Source: SB11 sp965222995 | GTDB lineage: Bacteria; Bacteroidota; Bacteroidia; UBA8524 | Reading direction: 5' to 3' | DNA: 64,000 bases | Assembly (NCBI GenBank): GCA_965222995.1 | Contig: OZ244977.1 | Coordinates: 3,720,001-3,784,000 of the forward strand | Part shown: one piece after another, positions 42,705-51,772 of the stretch | How positions within the stretch are numbered: position 1 is the stretch's first letter | How the letters are laid out: the number at the start of each line of letters is the position of its first letter | The notes under the pieces: model-generated | Seen by the model: only the letters and a program-made list of their open reading frames with translations | Database searches by the model: none | Told to the model about the DNA's origin: nothing | Made by a program: the position numbers and the translations under genes

Positions 42705-45374
42705 TTACTTAGTAAGTATAACTTTCTGAGACTGAACAATATCACCGTTATCAATTTCTAAAAAATATATTCCCTCTGACAAGTGATTAAAATCTAATTT
42801 TACGGAGTGTTTATTTGTTGATAATTGGAATAAAATGCGACCACTAATATCAATTAAATATAGTCTCTTATATCCTATGTTGTTTCTAAAATCAGCAACA
42901 AATTCACCTTTATTAGGATTAGGATAAACTCTAAAACTATTATCTTTTGGGATAGGTGAAATATTTAGATTCAGTATACTTATAGTATCAGACCAGTTCT
43001 CACAACTATCATTATTGGTTACTTTACAGTGATAATTCCCATTTTGGGCAATATTGTATTTCTGAGAAGTCCCTCCATTTAATTCATTACCATTTCTATA
43101 CCATTGATACGTAGCGTAACCTGAGCCCGCATCTAATTCTTTATTTGTTTGGAAAAGAACTGGTTTCACAGGTAGAGGTTTAAAAACACTATTTACAACT
43201 GTAGAGGTATCATAACAGCCTTCTTTATTTTTTTGGACTAAATATATTGTTTCTTGTTGTGTAGTTGTATAATTAACCAAAGTATCTTTAGTGTTATGAA
43301 CACCTCCAACGACCCAAAAATATGAGTTTGTTGAGTCTTTAATTGAAGCTTCGAATCGAGCTGTTTTTCCCTGACACTCATCATTGCTCAAAGTCTTTAT
43401 GTTAACGTAAGGATGAACATTGACCACAACTGCTTTAGAAAGAGAGTCAATACAGTTATTTTTTGATGTAGCAACCAATTTAACATCAAATACACCTATA
43501 CCATTGTAAGATTTTTGAGGTGACATTACAGAGTCAATAGATAAATCTCCAAAAGACCATTTAAAACTCAATGAATCGTTAACAATTGTAGACTTATTTG
43601 TAAAGATAAATTTATTGTTTTTTAAACATTGTGAAGCTTTGTTTGCATCAAATGCAACAATAGGGATATCATTTACAAAAACTTGTCTCGTATAAGAGCT
43701 GCTACATCCAAAAATATTTGTAGCAGCTAATTGAGCGTTAAACACTCCTAGTTTTGAATAAGTTTTTGATGGAGACAATGAGTTAGAAACAGATGAATCA
43801 CCAAAGTTCCACTGAAATGAAGCAATAGTTGTATCCCCTAAAACGCTCTTTAAAAAAGTAATACTATCACTTAAACCACATTGACTGCCATTGGTGGTAA
43901 ATAATGTATTTGGATTTGGATGTACAATGATAGAATCTTGATAATATGCTGTATCAGAAAAAAACGTTGAAAAAAGGCGAAGCCTATACTTTTTTGATGA
44001 TGAAAGATGGGCTAAAGATGCTATGCTGAAGCTATCAAGTCCTTTTGTAGAATCTAATATAGAAAAAAGTATATTGCTAGTATCGTTTTTGAAATAGCCT
44101 AACGTATCACTAAGCTGAAAAAAGTATTTATTTCCTGTACCAGTATTTAGTTTTTTAGTGAACTTTATACTTAAACTATCTCCAGAGCAAAATATTGAGG
44201 GCGAAAGTTCATTTAATAATATCTTTTCTGTAGAAAACTTTGTTAGGAAAGCACTTTGATATGACTTTGCTGTATCAGAATGTCCATTTATCCCAAGCAC
44301 AGTACCCCCTCCTTTGGCTGTTCCAGCCATGTAAACGTTATTCGACAGGTCAACACTGAGCCCATTACCATTTTCAAGCCCCGACGCTTTTAAATATTGG
44401 CTCCATATCTTATTTCCTTTGCTTGTTAGCTTAAGGAGAAAAGCTGATTCACCACCCAAAAGAACATTATTTCTACTTCCATAGGCTATATGATTGTAAC
44501 TTTGTGTATAGCCAGTTACATATAAGTTTTCAGAAGAATCTGTATTGATAGCTAAACCAACATCTGCACCCTCCCCACCATAATATGTTGCCCATTCTCT
44601 TGACCCGTTGCCTGAGAATTTTATTATAAAAGCATCTGATATAGCACCGTTATGCACATTTTGAAATCCTTTATGACTAAATGAATGTATGCTATTTGTC
44701 CACCCTGTTAAGAAAACATTACCAGACCTATCAGTTGCTGCCGAAAAACAAAGATCTCCACCACTCCCTCCATAATACGTCCCCCATTGTCTTGCGCCAT
44801 TATTATTAAACTTAACCAAAAAAATATCATAGAATCCTCCAAGGGAGCTTTGGTGGCCATTATGAGCTATACCACTAAAAGACAATGTATAACCAGCTAC
44901 ATATATGTTACCAAAATTATCTACACATGCGGAGTTTGCCACATCTGTTCCTTTGCCCCCATAATATGTTCCCCATTGTCTTACTCCATTACTATCAAAC
45001 TTTATTAAAAAGGCATCATATCCAGCCTTATGCGGTTTGGAATTTAAAAAACCATTAAACCCTATATTCTTATGGCTTGAGGTCCTTCCAGCAAAATAAA
45101 CATAGTTACTTTGATCAGTGCAAACTGAATATGCATCCTCAAAGCCCTCACCTCCGTAATAAGTACCCCATTGCCTTACTCCATTACTATCAAACTTTAC
45201 TAAAAAAGCATCGCGATTTCCTCCTAATGTATCTTGATATACCAATCCTGAACTTGAAATATTAGATGCACTTTTTGTATTCCCAACCAAGTAAACATTC
45301 CCATTATTGTCCGCAGAAACTGAATGGCCTTTGTCATCTTCAATACCACCATAATATGTCCCCCACTGCCTCAC
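42705..45374 (-). CDS. SBBP/PKD-repeat T9SS protein, C-terminal part after a frameshift
   Basis: 889 residues that start at a GTG in the middle of an SBBP repeat, so this is not a true start. Contents: five to six further SBBP repeats (KFDSNGVRQWGTYYGG ... AGYT type), an Ig-like region, PKD-like domains (SFQWNFGDSSVSNSLSPSKTYSKLG and SFKWSFGDLSIDSVMSPQKSYNGIG), and a T9SS sorting domain (RVYPNPNKGEF ... KVILTK). It joins the fragment at 45371-46321 if one A is added between 45383 and 45384. Surface adhesin-like; function unknown. Confidence 0.8.
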   Translation of the reverse strand: MRQWGTYYGGIEDDKGHSVSADNNGNVYLVGNTKSASNISSSGLVYQDTLGGNRDAFLVKFDSNGVRQWGTYYGGEGFEDAYSVCTDQSNYVYFAGRTSSHKNIGFNGFLNSKPHKAGYDAFLIKFDSNGVRQWGTYYGGKGTDVANSACVDNFGNIYVAGYTLSFSGIAHNGHQSSLGGFYDIFLVKFNNNGARQWGTYYGGSGGDLCFSAATDRSGNVFLTGWTNSIHSFSHKGFQNVHNGAISDAFIIKFSGNGSREWATYYGGEGADVGLAINTDSSENLYVTGYTQSYNHIAYGSRNNVLLGGESAFLLKLTSKGNKIWSQYLKASGLENGNGLSVDLSNNVYMAGTAKGGGTVLGINGHSDTAKSYQSAFLTKFSTEKILLNELSPSIFCSGDSLSIKFTKKLNTGTGNKYFFQLSDTLGYFKNDTSNILFSILDSTKGLDSFSIASLAHLSSSKKYRLRLFSTFFSDTAYYQDSIIVHPNPNTLFTTNGSQCGLSDSITFLKSVLGDTTIASFQWNFGDSSVSNSLSPSKTYSKLGVFNAQLAATNIFGCSSSYTRQVFVNDIPIVAFDANKASQCLKNNKFIFTNKSTIVNDSLSFKWSFGDLSIDSVMSPQKSYNGIGVFDVKLVATSKNNCIDSLSKAVVVNVHPYVNIKTLSNDECQGKTARFEASIKDSTNSYFWVVGGVHNTKDTLVNYTTTQQETIYLVQKNKEGCYDTSTVVNSVFKPLPVKPVLFQTNKELDAGSGYATYQWYRNGNELNGGTSQKYNIAQNGNYHCKVTNNDSCENWSDTISILNLNISPIPKDNSFRVYPNPNKGEFVADFRNNIGYKRLYLIDISGRILFQLSTNKHSVKLDFNHLSEGIYFLEIDNGDIVQSQKVILTK

Positions 45375-46321
45375 TCCATTACTTCAAACTTTACTAAAAA
45401 AGCATCACTACTTCCACCGAGAGTGTCTTGATGCCCGTTATTAGAAATATAGTTTATGCTTCCCGTAATTCCCGTTAAATAAACGTTCTGAAATTTATCT
45501 GTACAAGTAGCAAAACCTTCATGATCAGAAAAATGACCTCCATAATAAGTGCTCCATATTATACTAGGATCGATAGTAATTTCTTCATTAATATGAGTAG
45601 GTAACTTAAACCCTATTGTTCTATTACCAAGCAAAGTGAATGAAGAAGGAATTTCAACTTTAGTCTTTGTTAAAAATGAATAAGGCTTCTCTTCAGTGAT
45701 TGTTCCAAGTGGTGTTTTTATAGAAAGTGAGTTATTGGACAGCATTGCCAGCTCATCAGCTCCTTCGTATTGCATTCGTATTTGCTCATAATTCGCGCCT
45801 TTATGCACAACAAAGTCATATTTAAGCCTATTTCCTTTTACATATAAAATCCAATCAATTCCATCATATATATTTTCAATCACAATTTTGTCGAAGGTTC
45901 TCACTTTTAATATACCATTAGGATGAGAGGGGATATTATAGTAGTTTTCATAGTATAAAAGAGGCTCTCCTTTTTTTACAACAGAATTTGGGTTGGTATT
46001 TTTGACAAATAAATCTAAACGGTGTGTTGCAAACTTATTTCCTGATTTTGAACTAAACTTTCTAAGGAGACTTTTTGGTAAACTATCATCTTGATTCTCC
46101 CCTGTTTCAGCTTGGAGTTTTTTATTGAAAAAATAATGAAGGCTATTTTTTGTAATGAAAATTTCTACCCCTTGTGCCTTTAGCGTATACAGGATATCAG
46201 GCTGGGGGTTACCATTAGCATCAATAATCTGTCCTTTATTTTCAATAAAATAAAGTTCATCATTATTAGAGAAGGCGAAACTACTTATTAAAGAAAATGA
46301 AAGTAAGAATATAAATCTCAT
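45371..46321 (-). CDS. SBBP/PKD-repeat T9SS protein, N-terminal part before a frameshift
   Basis: 316 residues from ATG 46321 with a signal peptide (RFIFLLSFSLISSFAFS). It contains an N-terminal domain typical of SBBP proteins (FIENKGQIIDANGNPQPDILYTLKAQGVEIFITKNSLHYFF; ... LRYDF-type; NEEITIDPSIIWSTYYGG) and the first SBBP repeat. It ends DAFLVKFEVME, where the other repeats read DAFLVKFDSNGVRQWG. That sequence comparison locates a missing base at about 45384. The full product would be about 1208 residues. A TAGCTTTG box lies at 46340-46347, 18 nt upstream of the ATG. Confidence 0.8.
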   Translation of the reverse strand: MRFIFLLSFSLISSFAFSNNDELYFIENKGQIIDANGNPQPDILYTLKAQGVEIFITKNSLHYFFNKKLQAETGENQDDSLPKSLLRKFSSKSGNKFATHRLDLFVKNTNPNSVVKKGEPLLYYENYYNIPSHPNGILKVRTFDKIVIENIYDGIDWILYVKGNRLKYDFVVHKGANYEQIRMQYEGADELAMLSNNSLSIKTPLGTITEEKPYSFLTKTKVEIPSSFTLLGNRTIGFKLPTHINEEITIDPSIIWSTYYGGHFSDHEGFATCTDKFQNVYLTGITGSINYISNNGHQDTLGGSSDAFLVKFEVME

Positions 46322-46418
46322 AGAATACAACTAAAAAAGCAAAGCTATGGATAGTTTTAAAGTATGTCAGGAAAACTTTAGTGTATTCGACGAATAAAGG
46401 TTGTTTTCATTTTATAGG

Positions 46419-48482
46419 TTAAGAAACTCCACTACCATTATCCACCGTATCAGTAGGGTTTACAAAGTGTAATTTGCCATTTGCGTCTTCTGCCATTAGA
46501 ATCATTCCTTGAGATTCTATCCCCTTTAGCTTACGTGGTGCAAGGTTAATCAGTATGCTCACTTGCTTACCTACAATATCAGCAGCTTCAAAATGTTGTG
46601 CTATACCTGAAACTACGGTTCGTTTATCCACTCCGGTATCTACCAATAACTTCATAAGCTTATCGGTTTTAGGTACACGCCCCGCCTCTAATATAGTCCC
46701 AATACGGATATCCATTTTAGCAAAATCATCAAATACTATCTCTGGTTTTGCAGACGCAACAGTAGTTGTTGTAGCAGCTGTATTTTCTTGTTTGTTCGCT
46801 TCCAATTTCTCCAGTTGTTTTTCTATTTCTTTATCGTCAATATTCTTAAATAAGTGTGCTGCTTTGTTAATGGTATGCCCCCTTTCCAAAGTAGCATCAA
46901 TACTAAAAGCATATTCTGTATTAGCCACATTAAGCTGCTCTTTTATGCGTTTTGAAGTTGCAGGCAGAAGAGGTTCAGCAACTATGGCTAGCTTTAGGCA
47001 TAAGTCTAAACAGTTTTTAATTACATAAGCTGTTTGCTCAGGGTTTTGCTTAATTAGCTTCCACGGCTCAGTTTCTGCCATATACTTATTACCCGCACGA
47101 GCTATATTCATTAACTCGGCTTGAGCATTTCTAAACTCATAATTTTGCAGGCTCTTTTCCATATTCGCAAATGCCTTTTGTACTTCGGCTCTTAAAACTT
47201 CCGTAGCTTGCCTTACATTATCATTTCCTTTACCATCGGGCACTATCCCCTCATAATACTTATGGGTAAGCACCAAAGCACGGTTTACAAAGTTGCCCAG
47301 TATGGCTACTAGCTCGCTGTTTACTTTTAACTGGTAGTCCTTCCAAGTGAAGTCAGCGTCTTTAGTTTCAGGGGCTATACTAGTAAGCACATAACGTAAC
47401 TCATCGGTACGGTTGGGGAAATACTCCAAATACTCATGCAGCCATATTGCCCAATTGCGACTGGTAGATATTTTTTGTCCTTCTAAATTCAAAAACTCGT
47501 TAGCTGGGACTTGAGTTGGAGTAACATAGTCGCCATGCTCTAGCAACATCATGGGGAATATCAACGTATGGAACACAATATTATCCTTACCGATAAAGTG
47601 GACTAGGTTGGTGTTTTCTTGGTCTTGCCACCAGTTTTTCCATTCGTCAGCAGCTCCCTTTTGCTCAAAATATTCTTTAGTGGCACTTATATAGCCAATA
47701 GGGGCATCAAACCACACATATAGCACTTTACCTTCCACTCCCTCAATGGGTACTTTTATCCCCCAATCCAAATCACGGGTCATAGCCCGGGCGTGTAAGC
47801 CTTGGTTAATCCATGAGTTAAACTGCCCTTTTACGTTACTCTTCCAGCCTTCTACTCGTTTGCTGTACTCTTTAAATTCAGGCTTTTCTGCCAAATCACC
47901 TAAATTCAAAAACCAGTTTTTAGATTTTCTTAACTCAGGCTTAGAGTCTGACAATGCCGAGCGTACATCTTTTAATTCTTTTGGGTCCAAGCTGGTACCG
48001 CAGTTTTCACATTGGTCGCCATAGGCATTGGGGTTGCCACAAACGGGGCAAGTACCCATAATGTAACGGTCTGCTAAAAATTGCTGCGCTTCAACATCGT
48101 AATATTGCTCAGTTTCTATCTCTTCAAAAGCTCCTTTATCGTATAAATTCTTAAAAAAGCCTTGAGCAGTCTCGTGATGTTTTTGGTTAGAAGTACGTGA
48201 GTATATATCGAAGTCAATCCCAAAATCAGCAAAAGCATTTTTTATGATTCCGTTGTATTTATCTACTACCTGTTGCGGGGTAATGCCTTCTTTTTTTGCT
48301 TTTATGGTAATGGCTACACCGTGCTCATCACTTCCGCATACAAAAAGTACATCTTCTTTCTTTGCACGCAGGTAGCGCACATATATATCTGCCGGTAAGT
48401 AACAACCTGCTATATGCCCAATATGCACTGGCCCATTAGCATAGGGCAAAGCTGCGGTTACTAAATGTTTCTTTTTACTCAT
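46419..48482 (-). CDS. metG: Methionine--tRNA ligase
   Basis: 687 residues, the long form. HIGH-type motif in PYANGPVHIGHIAGCYL near residue 15; zinc-knuckle CPVCGNPNAYGDQCENCG near 140; KMSKS-type KISTSRNWAIW near 336; anticodon-binding helical domain; and a C-terminal EMAP/tRNA-binding domain (IVFDDFAKMDIRIGTILEAGRVPKTDKL) near 580. It charges tRNA-Met and initiator tRNA. A TACTTTTG box lies 11 nt before the ATG. The divergent neighbour is an alpha/beta hydrolase gene. Confidence 0.97.
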   Translation of the reverse strand: MSKKKHLVTAALPYANGPVHIGHIAGCYLPADIYVRYLRAKKEDVLFVCGSDEHGVAITIKAKKEGITPQQVVDKYNGIIKNAFADFGIDFDIYSRTSNQKHHETAQGFFKNLYDKGAFEEIETEQYYDVEAQQFLADRYIMGTCPVCGNPNAYGDQCENCGTSLDPKELKDVRSALSDSKPELRKSKNWFLNLGDLAEKPEFKEYSKRVEGWKSNVKGQFNSWINQGLHARAMTRDLDWGIKVPIEGVEGKVLYVWFDAPIGYISATKEYFEQKGAADEWKNWWQDQENTNLVHFIGKDNIVFHTLIFPMMLLEHGDYVTPTQVPANEFLNLEGQKISTSRNWAIWLHEYLEYFPNRTDELRYVLTSIAPETKDADFTWKDYQLKVNSELVAILGNFVNRALVLTHKYYEGIVPDGKGNDNVRQATEVLRAEVQKAFANMEKSLQNYEFRNAQAELMNIARAGNKYMAETEPWKLIKQNPEQTAYVIKNCLDLCLKLAIVAEPLLPATSKRIKEQLNVANTEYAFSIDATLERGHTINKAAHLFKNIDDKEIEKQLEKLEANKQENTAATTTTVASAKPEIVFDDFAKMDIRIGTILEAGRVPKTDKLMKLLVDTGVDKRTVVSGIAQHFEAADIVGKQVSILINLAPRKLKGIESQGMILMAEDANGKLHFVNPTDTVDNGSGVS

Positions 48483-48493
48483 TATTTAAGGTG

Positions 48494-48501
48494 CAAAAGT
48501 A
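48494..48501 (-). promoter_or_regulatory. -7 box TACTTTTG, 11 nt before metG
   Basis: Exact TAnnTTTG match on the minus strand ending eleven bases before ATG 48482. The box lies inside the ~30-bp space to the divergent gene, so the two promoters must overlap. Confidence 0.5.
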
Positions 48502-48511
48502 AGAGGGATTT

Positions 48512-49177
48512 ATGAAATTCGCTTTTACAATGCAAAGGATTTATGTTTTAACGGGTTTGGCTAACGATGAGCGAGCGTTTGAATACATAGATTTTGGCGA
48601 TAACGACGTAGTACATATCCCTTGGATAGAAGCTAAGAAGCAGGAAACTATTGAAGCCTACGCTAAACGATTGTGTGAGTTTATCACCACACCTAACCCT
48701 ATACTTGTGGGGCTATCTTTCGGCGGAATAATGTCGAGTGAAATTGCAAAGCATATAAAAGTGAAGAAAATTATTCTGCTATCATCAATTAAAACCTACA
48801 AAGAGTTTCCTTTCTATTTCCGCTGGTTAGGTAAAACTAAATTGCATCTTATTGTACCCCCTGCTTGGATACTACATACCAACTGGCTTGTATTTTGGGT
48901 ACTACGATTAAAGAAAAAAGAACATAAAGCGCTACTTACTAAACTCTTTAAAGCTACTAACCATAACGTATATAAATGGTCTGCCAATGCATTACTTACT
49001 TGGAGAAATACTACTATTCACCCAAATATTTATCACATACATGGCAATAGAGATACTGCATTGCTTCCTTTTTTAACTAAGCCAGATTATATAATCAAAG
49101 GTGGTGGGCATTTTTGTGTAGTTACTCATGGCGAGGAGGTTTCTAAGGTTCTACAAGAGCAAATAACCAATTCATAG
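48512..49177 (+). CDS. Alpha/beta hydrolase
   Basis: 221 residues (an ATG six codons later, 48530, is an alternative start that better matches the family's short N-terminus). The core has YVLTGLANDERAF, PILVGLSFGGIMSSEIAKHI with the nucleophile Ser (GLSFGG), and the C-terminal NIYHIHGNRDTALLPF and IIKGGGHFCVVTHG, giving the Asp and His of the triad. It is cytoplasmic with no signal. Divergent from metG with overlapping control regions. The substrate is unknown. Confidence 0.85.
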   Translation: MKFAFTMQRIYVLTGLANDERAFEYIDFGDNDVVHIPWIEAKKQETIEAYAKRLCEFITTPNPILVGLSFGGIMSSEIAKHIKVKKIILLSSIKTYKEFPFYFRWLGKTKLHLIVPPAWILHTNWLVFWVLRLKKKEHKALLTKLFKATNHNVYKWSANALLTWRNTTIHPNIYHIHGNRDTALLPFLTKPDYIIKGGGHFCVVTHGEEVSKVLQEQITNS

Positions 49178-49267
49178 AGTTTCAAACTCCATTTATCGAT
49201 TGCACTAAAATAATATTCTTCTTTTTTTGATATATTTGTGATATCATTTTAATATCAATAAAGTATT

Positions 49268-50122
49268 ATGGAAAACGAAAAACATATAAAACCCATTTCC
49301 GGCTATGTCGTACTATTTATTGTTATAATTCTAGTGGCCGCAATAGCTTATTTAGCAATAAACCTTTGGCATCCGGCTACAATGGGGTTAGTGGTTTTTC
49401 CACTAATAAGTTTAGTAGGGCTCATTGCCGTGGAGCCCAATTCATCAAGGGTATTAACATTATTTGGAGAGTATAAAGGTACCGTTACGGCTAATGGTTT
49501 CTTTTGGGTTAACCCTTTTTACATAAAAAAGAAAATATCTCTGCGTGCAAGAAACATGGATAGTGTACCCATTAAAGTAAACGACAAACTGGGTAATCCC
49601 ATTAAAATAGGTGTAGTATTGGTTTGGAGAGTAAGAGATACGTTTAAAGCCGCCTTCGAGGTAGATAATTACGAGAATTTTGTAAGTGTACAAAGTGAGT
49701 CCGCTATACGTAAACTGGCAGGTTTATACCCTTACGATACTTTTGACGATGATGAAGCAGATATGTCTTTACGCTCCGGTGGAGAAGAGATAAACCACAA
49801 GCTAGAGGAAGAATTAAGTGAACGCTTAGCCATAGCAGGTATAGAGGTAATGGAAGCCCGTATTAGCCACTTGGCTTATGCAGAAGAAATTGCAGGTGCT
49901 ATGCTCCAACGCCAACAAGCTACTGCAATAGTTGCAGCACGGATAAAAATTGTTGAAGGTGCCGTAGGCATGGTAGAAATGGCTTTAGAGCAAATTGCCG
50001 ATAAAAATATGGTGCAGTTTGATGAAGAGAAAAAAGCGGCTATGATAAGCAATTTAATGGTGGTTTTATGTGGCGACAAAGCTGTAAACCCAATAATTAA
50101 CGCAGGCACTTTACATAACTAA
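49268..50122 (+). CDS. SPFH-domain (stomatin/prohibitin-like) membrane protein
   Basis: 284 residues. Two N-terminal helices (YVVLFIVIILVAAIAYLAI and LVVFPLISLVGLIAV) are followed by an SPFH domain that begins EPNSSRVLTLFGEYKGTV and includes NGFFWVNPFYIKKKISLRARNMDS and VNDKLGNPIKIGVVLVWRVRDTF. A C-terminal helical segment (ISHLAYAEEIAGAMLQRQQATAIVAARIKIVEGAV) mediates oligomerisation. It scaffolds membrane microdomains. A TATATTTG box at 49231-49238 is 29 nt before the ATG. It heads a run with a PH-like protein, an RHH protein and an LD-carboxypeptidase. Confidence 0.9.
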   Translation: MENEKHIKPISGYVVLFIVIILVAAIAYLAINLWHPATMGLVVFPLISLVGLIAVEPNSSRVLTLFGEYKGTVTANGFFWVNPFYIKKKISLRARNMDSVPIKVNDKLGNPIKIGVVLVWRVRDTFKAAFEVDNYENFVSVQSESAIRKLAGLYPYDTFDDDEADMSLRSGGEEINHKLEEELSERLAIAGIEVMEARISHLAYAEEIAGAMLQRQQATAIVAARIKIVEGAVGMVEMALEQIADKNMVQFDEEKKAAMISNLMVVLCGDKAVNPIINAGTLHN

Positions 50123-50134
50123 GAAATAAAAGAT

Positions 50135-50668
50135 ATGATATATACAGAAAAACAAAGCATGAAGCAGTATTGGTGGGTAATTTTTATAACAGCAGCCACT
50201 CTTGTTATGATGCTCACCTTTTGGCTTGCAGAAGATGAACCCAATAAAAAACAAGAATTATTAATTGCATTTTTGATAGTTGTTTTTTTTGAAGGAGGGA
50301 TACTGGCTCTTATTTTTTCTATGACTTTAAGAACAAAAATTGATTCCAAAGGAATAACATACTCTTTTAAACCTTTTTTAAGGGAAAAAACCTTCGTTTG
50401 GAGTGATTTAGAAAAAGTTTGGGTGCGTAAATACAAACCGATAAAAGAATATGGCGGATGGGGTTTTAGAGTAGCTTGGTTTAAGAAAACAGGAAAATCT
50501 TACAGTGTTTGGGGTAATTTTGGTTTACAGTTACATTTGGAAAACGGAAAGAAAATTCTTATTGGTACGCAAAACGAGAATGAACTAATTACTTTTTTAA
50601 AGCGGTTGAAAGAAAAGTATGATATCATTGTTATTGATGATGCTCAATTAACACTTCAACAACAGTAG
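50135..50668 (+). CDS. PH-domain-like membrane protein
   Basis: 177 residues (or from ATG 50159, which removes MIYTEKQS). Two membrane helices (YWWVIFITAATLVMMLTFWL and LLIAFLIVVFFEGGILALIF) precede a beta-rich ~100-residue domain resembling bacterial PH/YdbS-like domains: LRTKIDSKGITYSFKPFLREKTFVWSDLEKVWVRKYKPI, WGFRVAWFKKTGKSYSVWG. It sits 12 nt after the SPFH gene and may act with it at the membrane. Function unknown. Confidence 0.7.
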   Translation: MIYTEKQSMKQYWWVIFITAATLVMMLTFWLAEDEPNKKQELLIAFLIVVFFEGGILALIFSMTLRTKIDSKGITYSFKPFLREKTFVWSDLEKVWVRKYKPIKEYGGWGFRVAWFKKTGKSYSVWGNFGLQLHLENGKKILIGTQNENELITFLKRLKEKYDIIVIDDAQLTLQQQ

Positions 50669-50708
50669 GGATACTGCTTTAACAGAAAAACAAATGAGGC
50701 ACAATTAA

Positions 50709-50882
50709 ATGGCTGAAAAAAAAGCATTTGTATTACGCATAAACGCTGAAACCATGAAGGCTCTTGAAAAATGGGCAGCCGATGAGTTTAGAAGTGTTAA
50801 CGGACAATTGGAGTGGATGATAGACCGTGCGCTAAAGGAACACAAGCGTCATCCGCAAAGCAAAAACAAAGAAAAAGAATGA
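50709..50882 (+). CDS. Arc-family ribbon-helix-helix small protein
   Basis: 57 residues (MAEKKAFVLRINAETMKALE... to ...QSKNKEKE). It matches the small Arc/MetJ-type RHH proteins found next to SPFH genes: a beta strand FVLRINAE, helix TMKALEKWAADEFRS, turn VNGQLE and helix WMIDRALKEHKRHP. As in relatives, it may bind DNA or act as a small adaptor of the SPFH operon. Its TGA overlaps the start of the LD-carboxypeptidase gene by 4 nt. It is easily missed because it is short. Confidence 0.75.
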   Translation: MAEKKAFVLRINAETMKALEKWAADEFRSVNGQLEWMIDRALKEHKRHPQSKNKEKE

Positions 50883-51772
50883 TAATTCCCTCTCACCTAA
50901 AACAAGGCGATACCATTGGTATTACCGCTACTGCAAGAAAAATAAGTAAAGAAGAACTGGTAAATGCTATTTCAATTTTTGAAAGCTGGGGACTTAAAGT
51001 AGAGCTAGCTCCTAATTTATTTAAGGTTGATAACCAATTTGCGGGAACTGATAAAGAAAGGGCTGCAGATTTTAACTATTTAGTGAAGCAGCCCCATGTA
51101 AAAGCCATTATTTGTGCCCGGGGGGGCTATGGCTCAGCGCGTATGGTTGACCTGATAGACTGGAAAGCTTTTGGACAAACATCTAAATGGTTAATTGGGT
51201 TTAGCGATGTTACCGTTCTTCACAATCACATTAACAAGAACTTAAATATTACTACGCTGCACGGTGCAATGTGCTTAGGTATGGATGCCAATCATCCTGA
51301 AAAAACAGAAGCGCAAGAAAGTATTAGAAAAACGCTTTTCGGCGAGCTGCCTTCTTATACCCTACCCAATTATAAACTAAACAGACCGGGTAATATCAAA
51401 GGACGGTTTATTGGAGGTAATCTATCGGTGTTGTATAGTATTTTGGGTTCGTCTTCTTTTCCTGAAACTAATGGAGCGATATTATTTTTAGAAGACTTGG
51501 ATGAATACCTATACCATATAGACCGTATGATGATAGGGTTAAAACGGGCAGGAAAGTTGGAAAACTTAAAAGCTTTGATAGTGGGAGGAATGACTGCCAT
51601 GAATGACAATACAGTACCTTTTGGCAAAACTGCCGAAGAAATTATTTATGAAGCGGTAAAAGGATATAATTACCCTGTTTACTTTAGTTTTTCAGCAGGC
51701 CATATTGATAAGAATCTTGCATTGCCTATGGGTATGCAAGTGACTATAGAAAATAATATGTTGAAGTTTTAG
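50879..51772 (+). CDS. LD-carboxypeptidase (peptidase family S66)
   Basis: 297 residues from ATG 50879, overlapping the RHH gene by 4 nt. Family blocks: IPSHLKQGDTIGITATARK near residue 3, VKAIICARGGYGSARMVDLIDW near 77, LIGFSDVTVLHNHINK, and FIGGNLSVLYSILGSSSFPETNGAILFLEDLDEYLYHIDRMM. Ser sits in the GGYGS region, with Glu and His of the triad in the C-terminal half. It trims the L-D bond of murein tetrapeptides in cytoplasmic recycling. A longer in-frame start at 50813 lies inside the RHH gene and is wrong. Convergent with an EEP gene; their stops overlap. Confidence 0.9.
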   Translation: MIIPSHLKQGDTIGITATARKISKEELVNAISIFESWGLKVELAPNLFKVDNQFAGTDKERAADFNYLVKQPHVKAIICARGGYGSARMVDLIDWKAFGQTSKWLIGFSDVTVLHNHINKNLNITTLHGAMCLGMDANHPEKTEAQESIRKTLFGELPSYTLPNYKLNRPGNIKGRFIGGNLSVLYSILGSSSFPETNGAILFLEDLDEYLYHIDRMMIGLKRAGKLENLKALIVGGMTAMNDNTVPFGKTAEEIIYEAVKGYNYPVYFSFSAGHIDKNLALPMGMQVTIENNMLKF

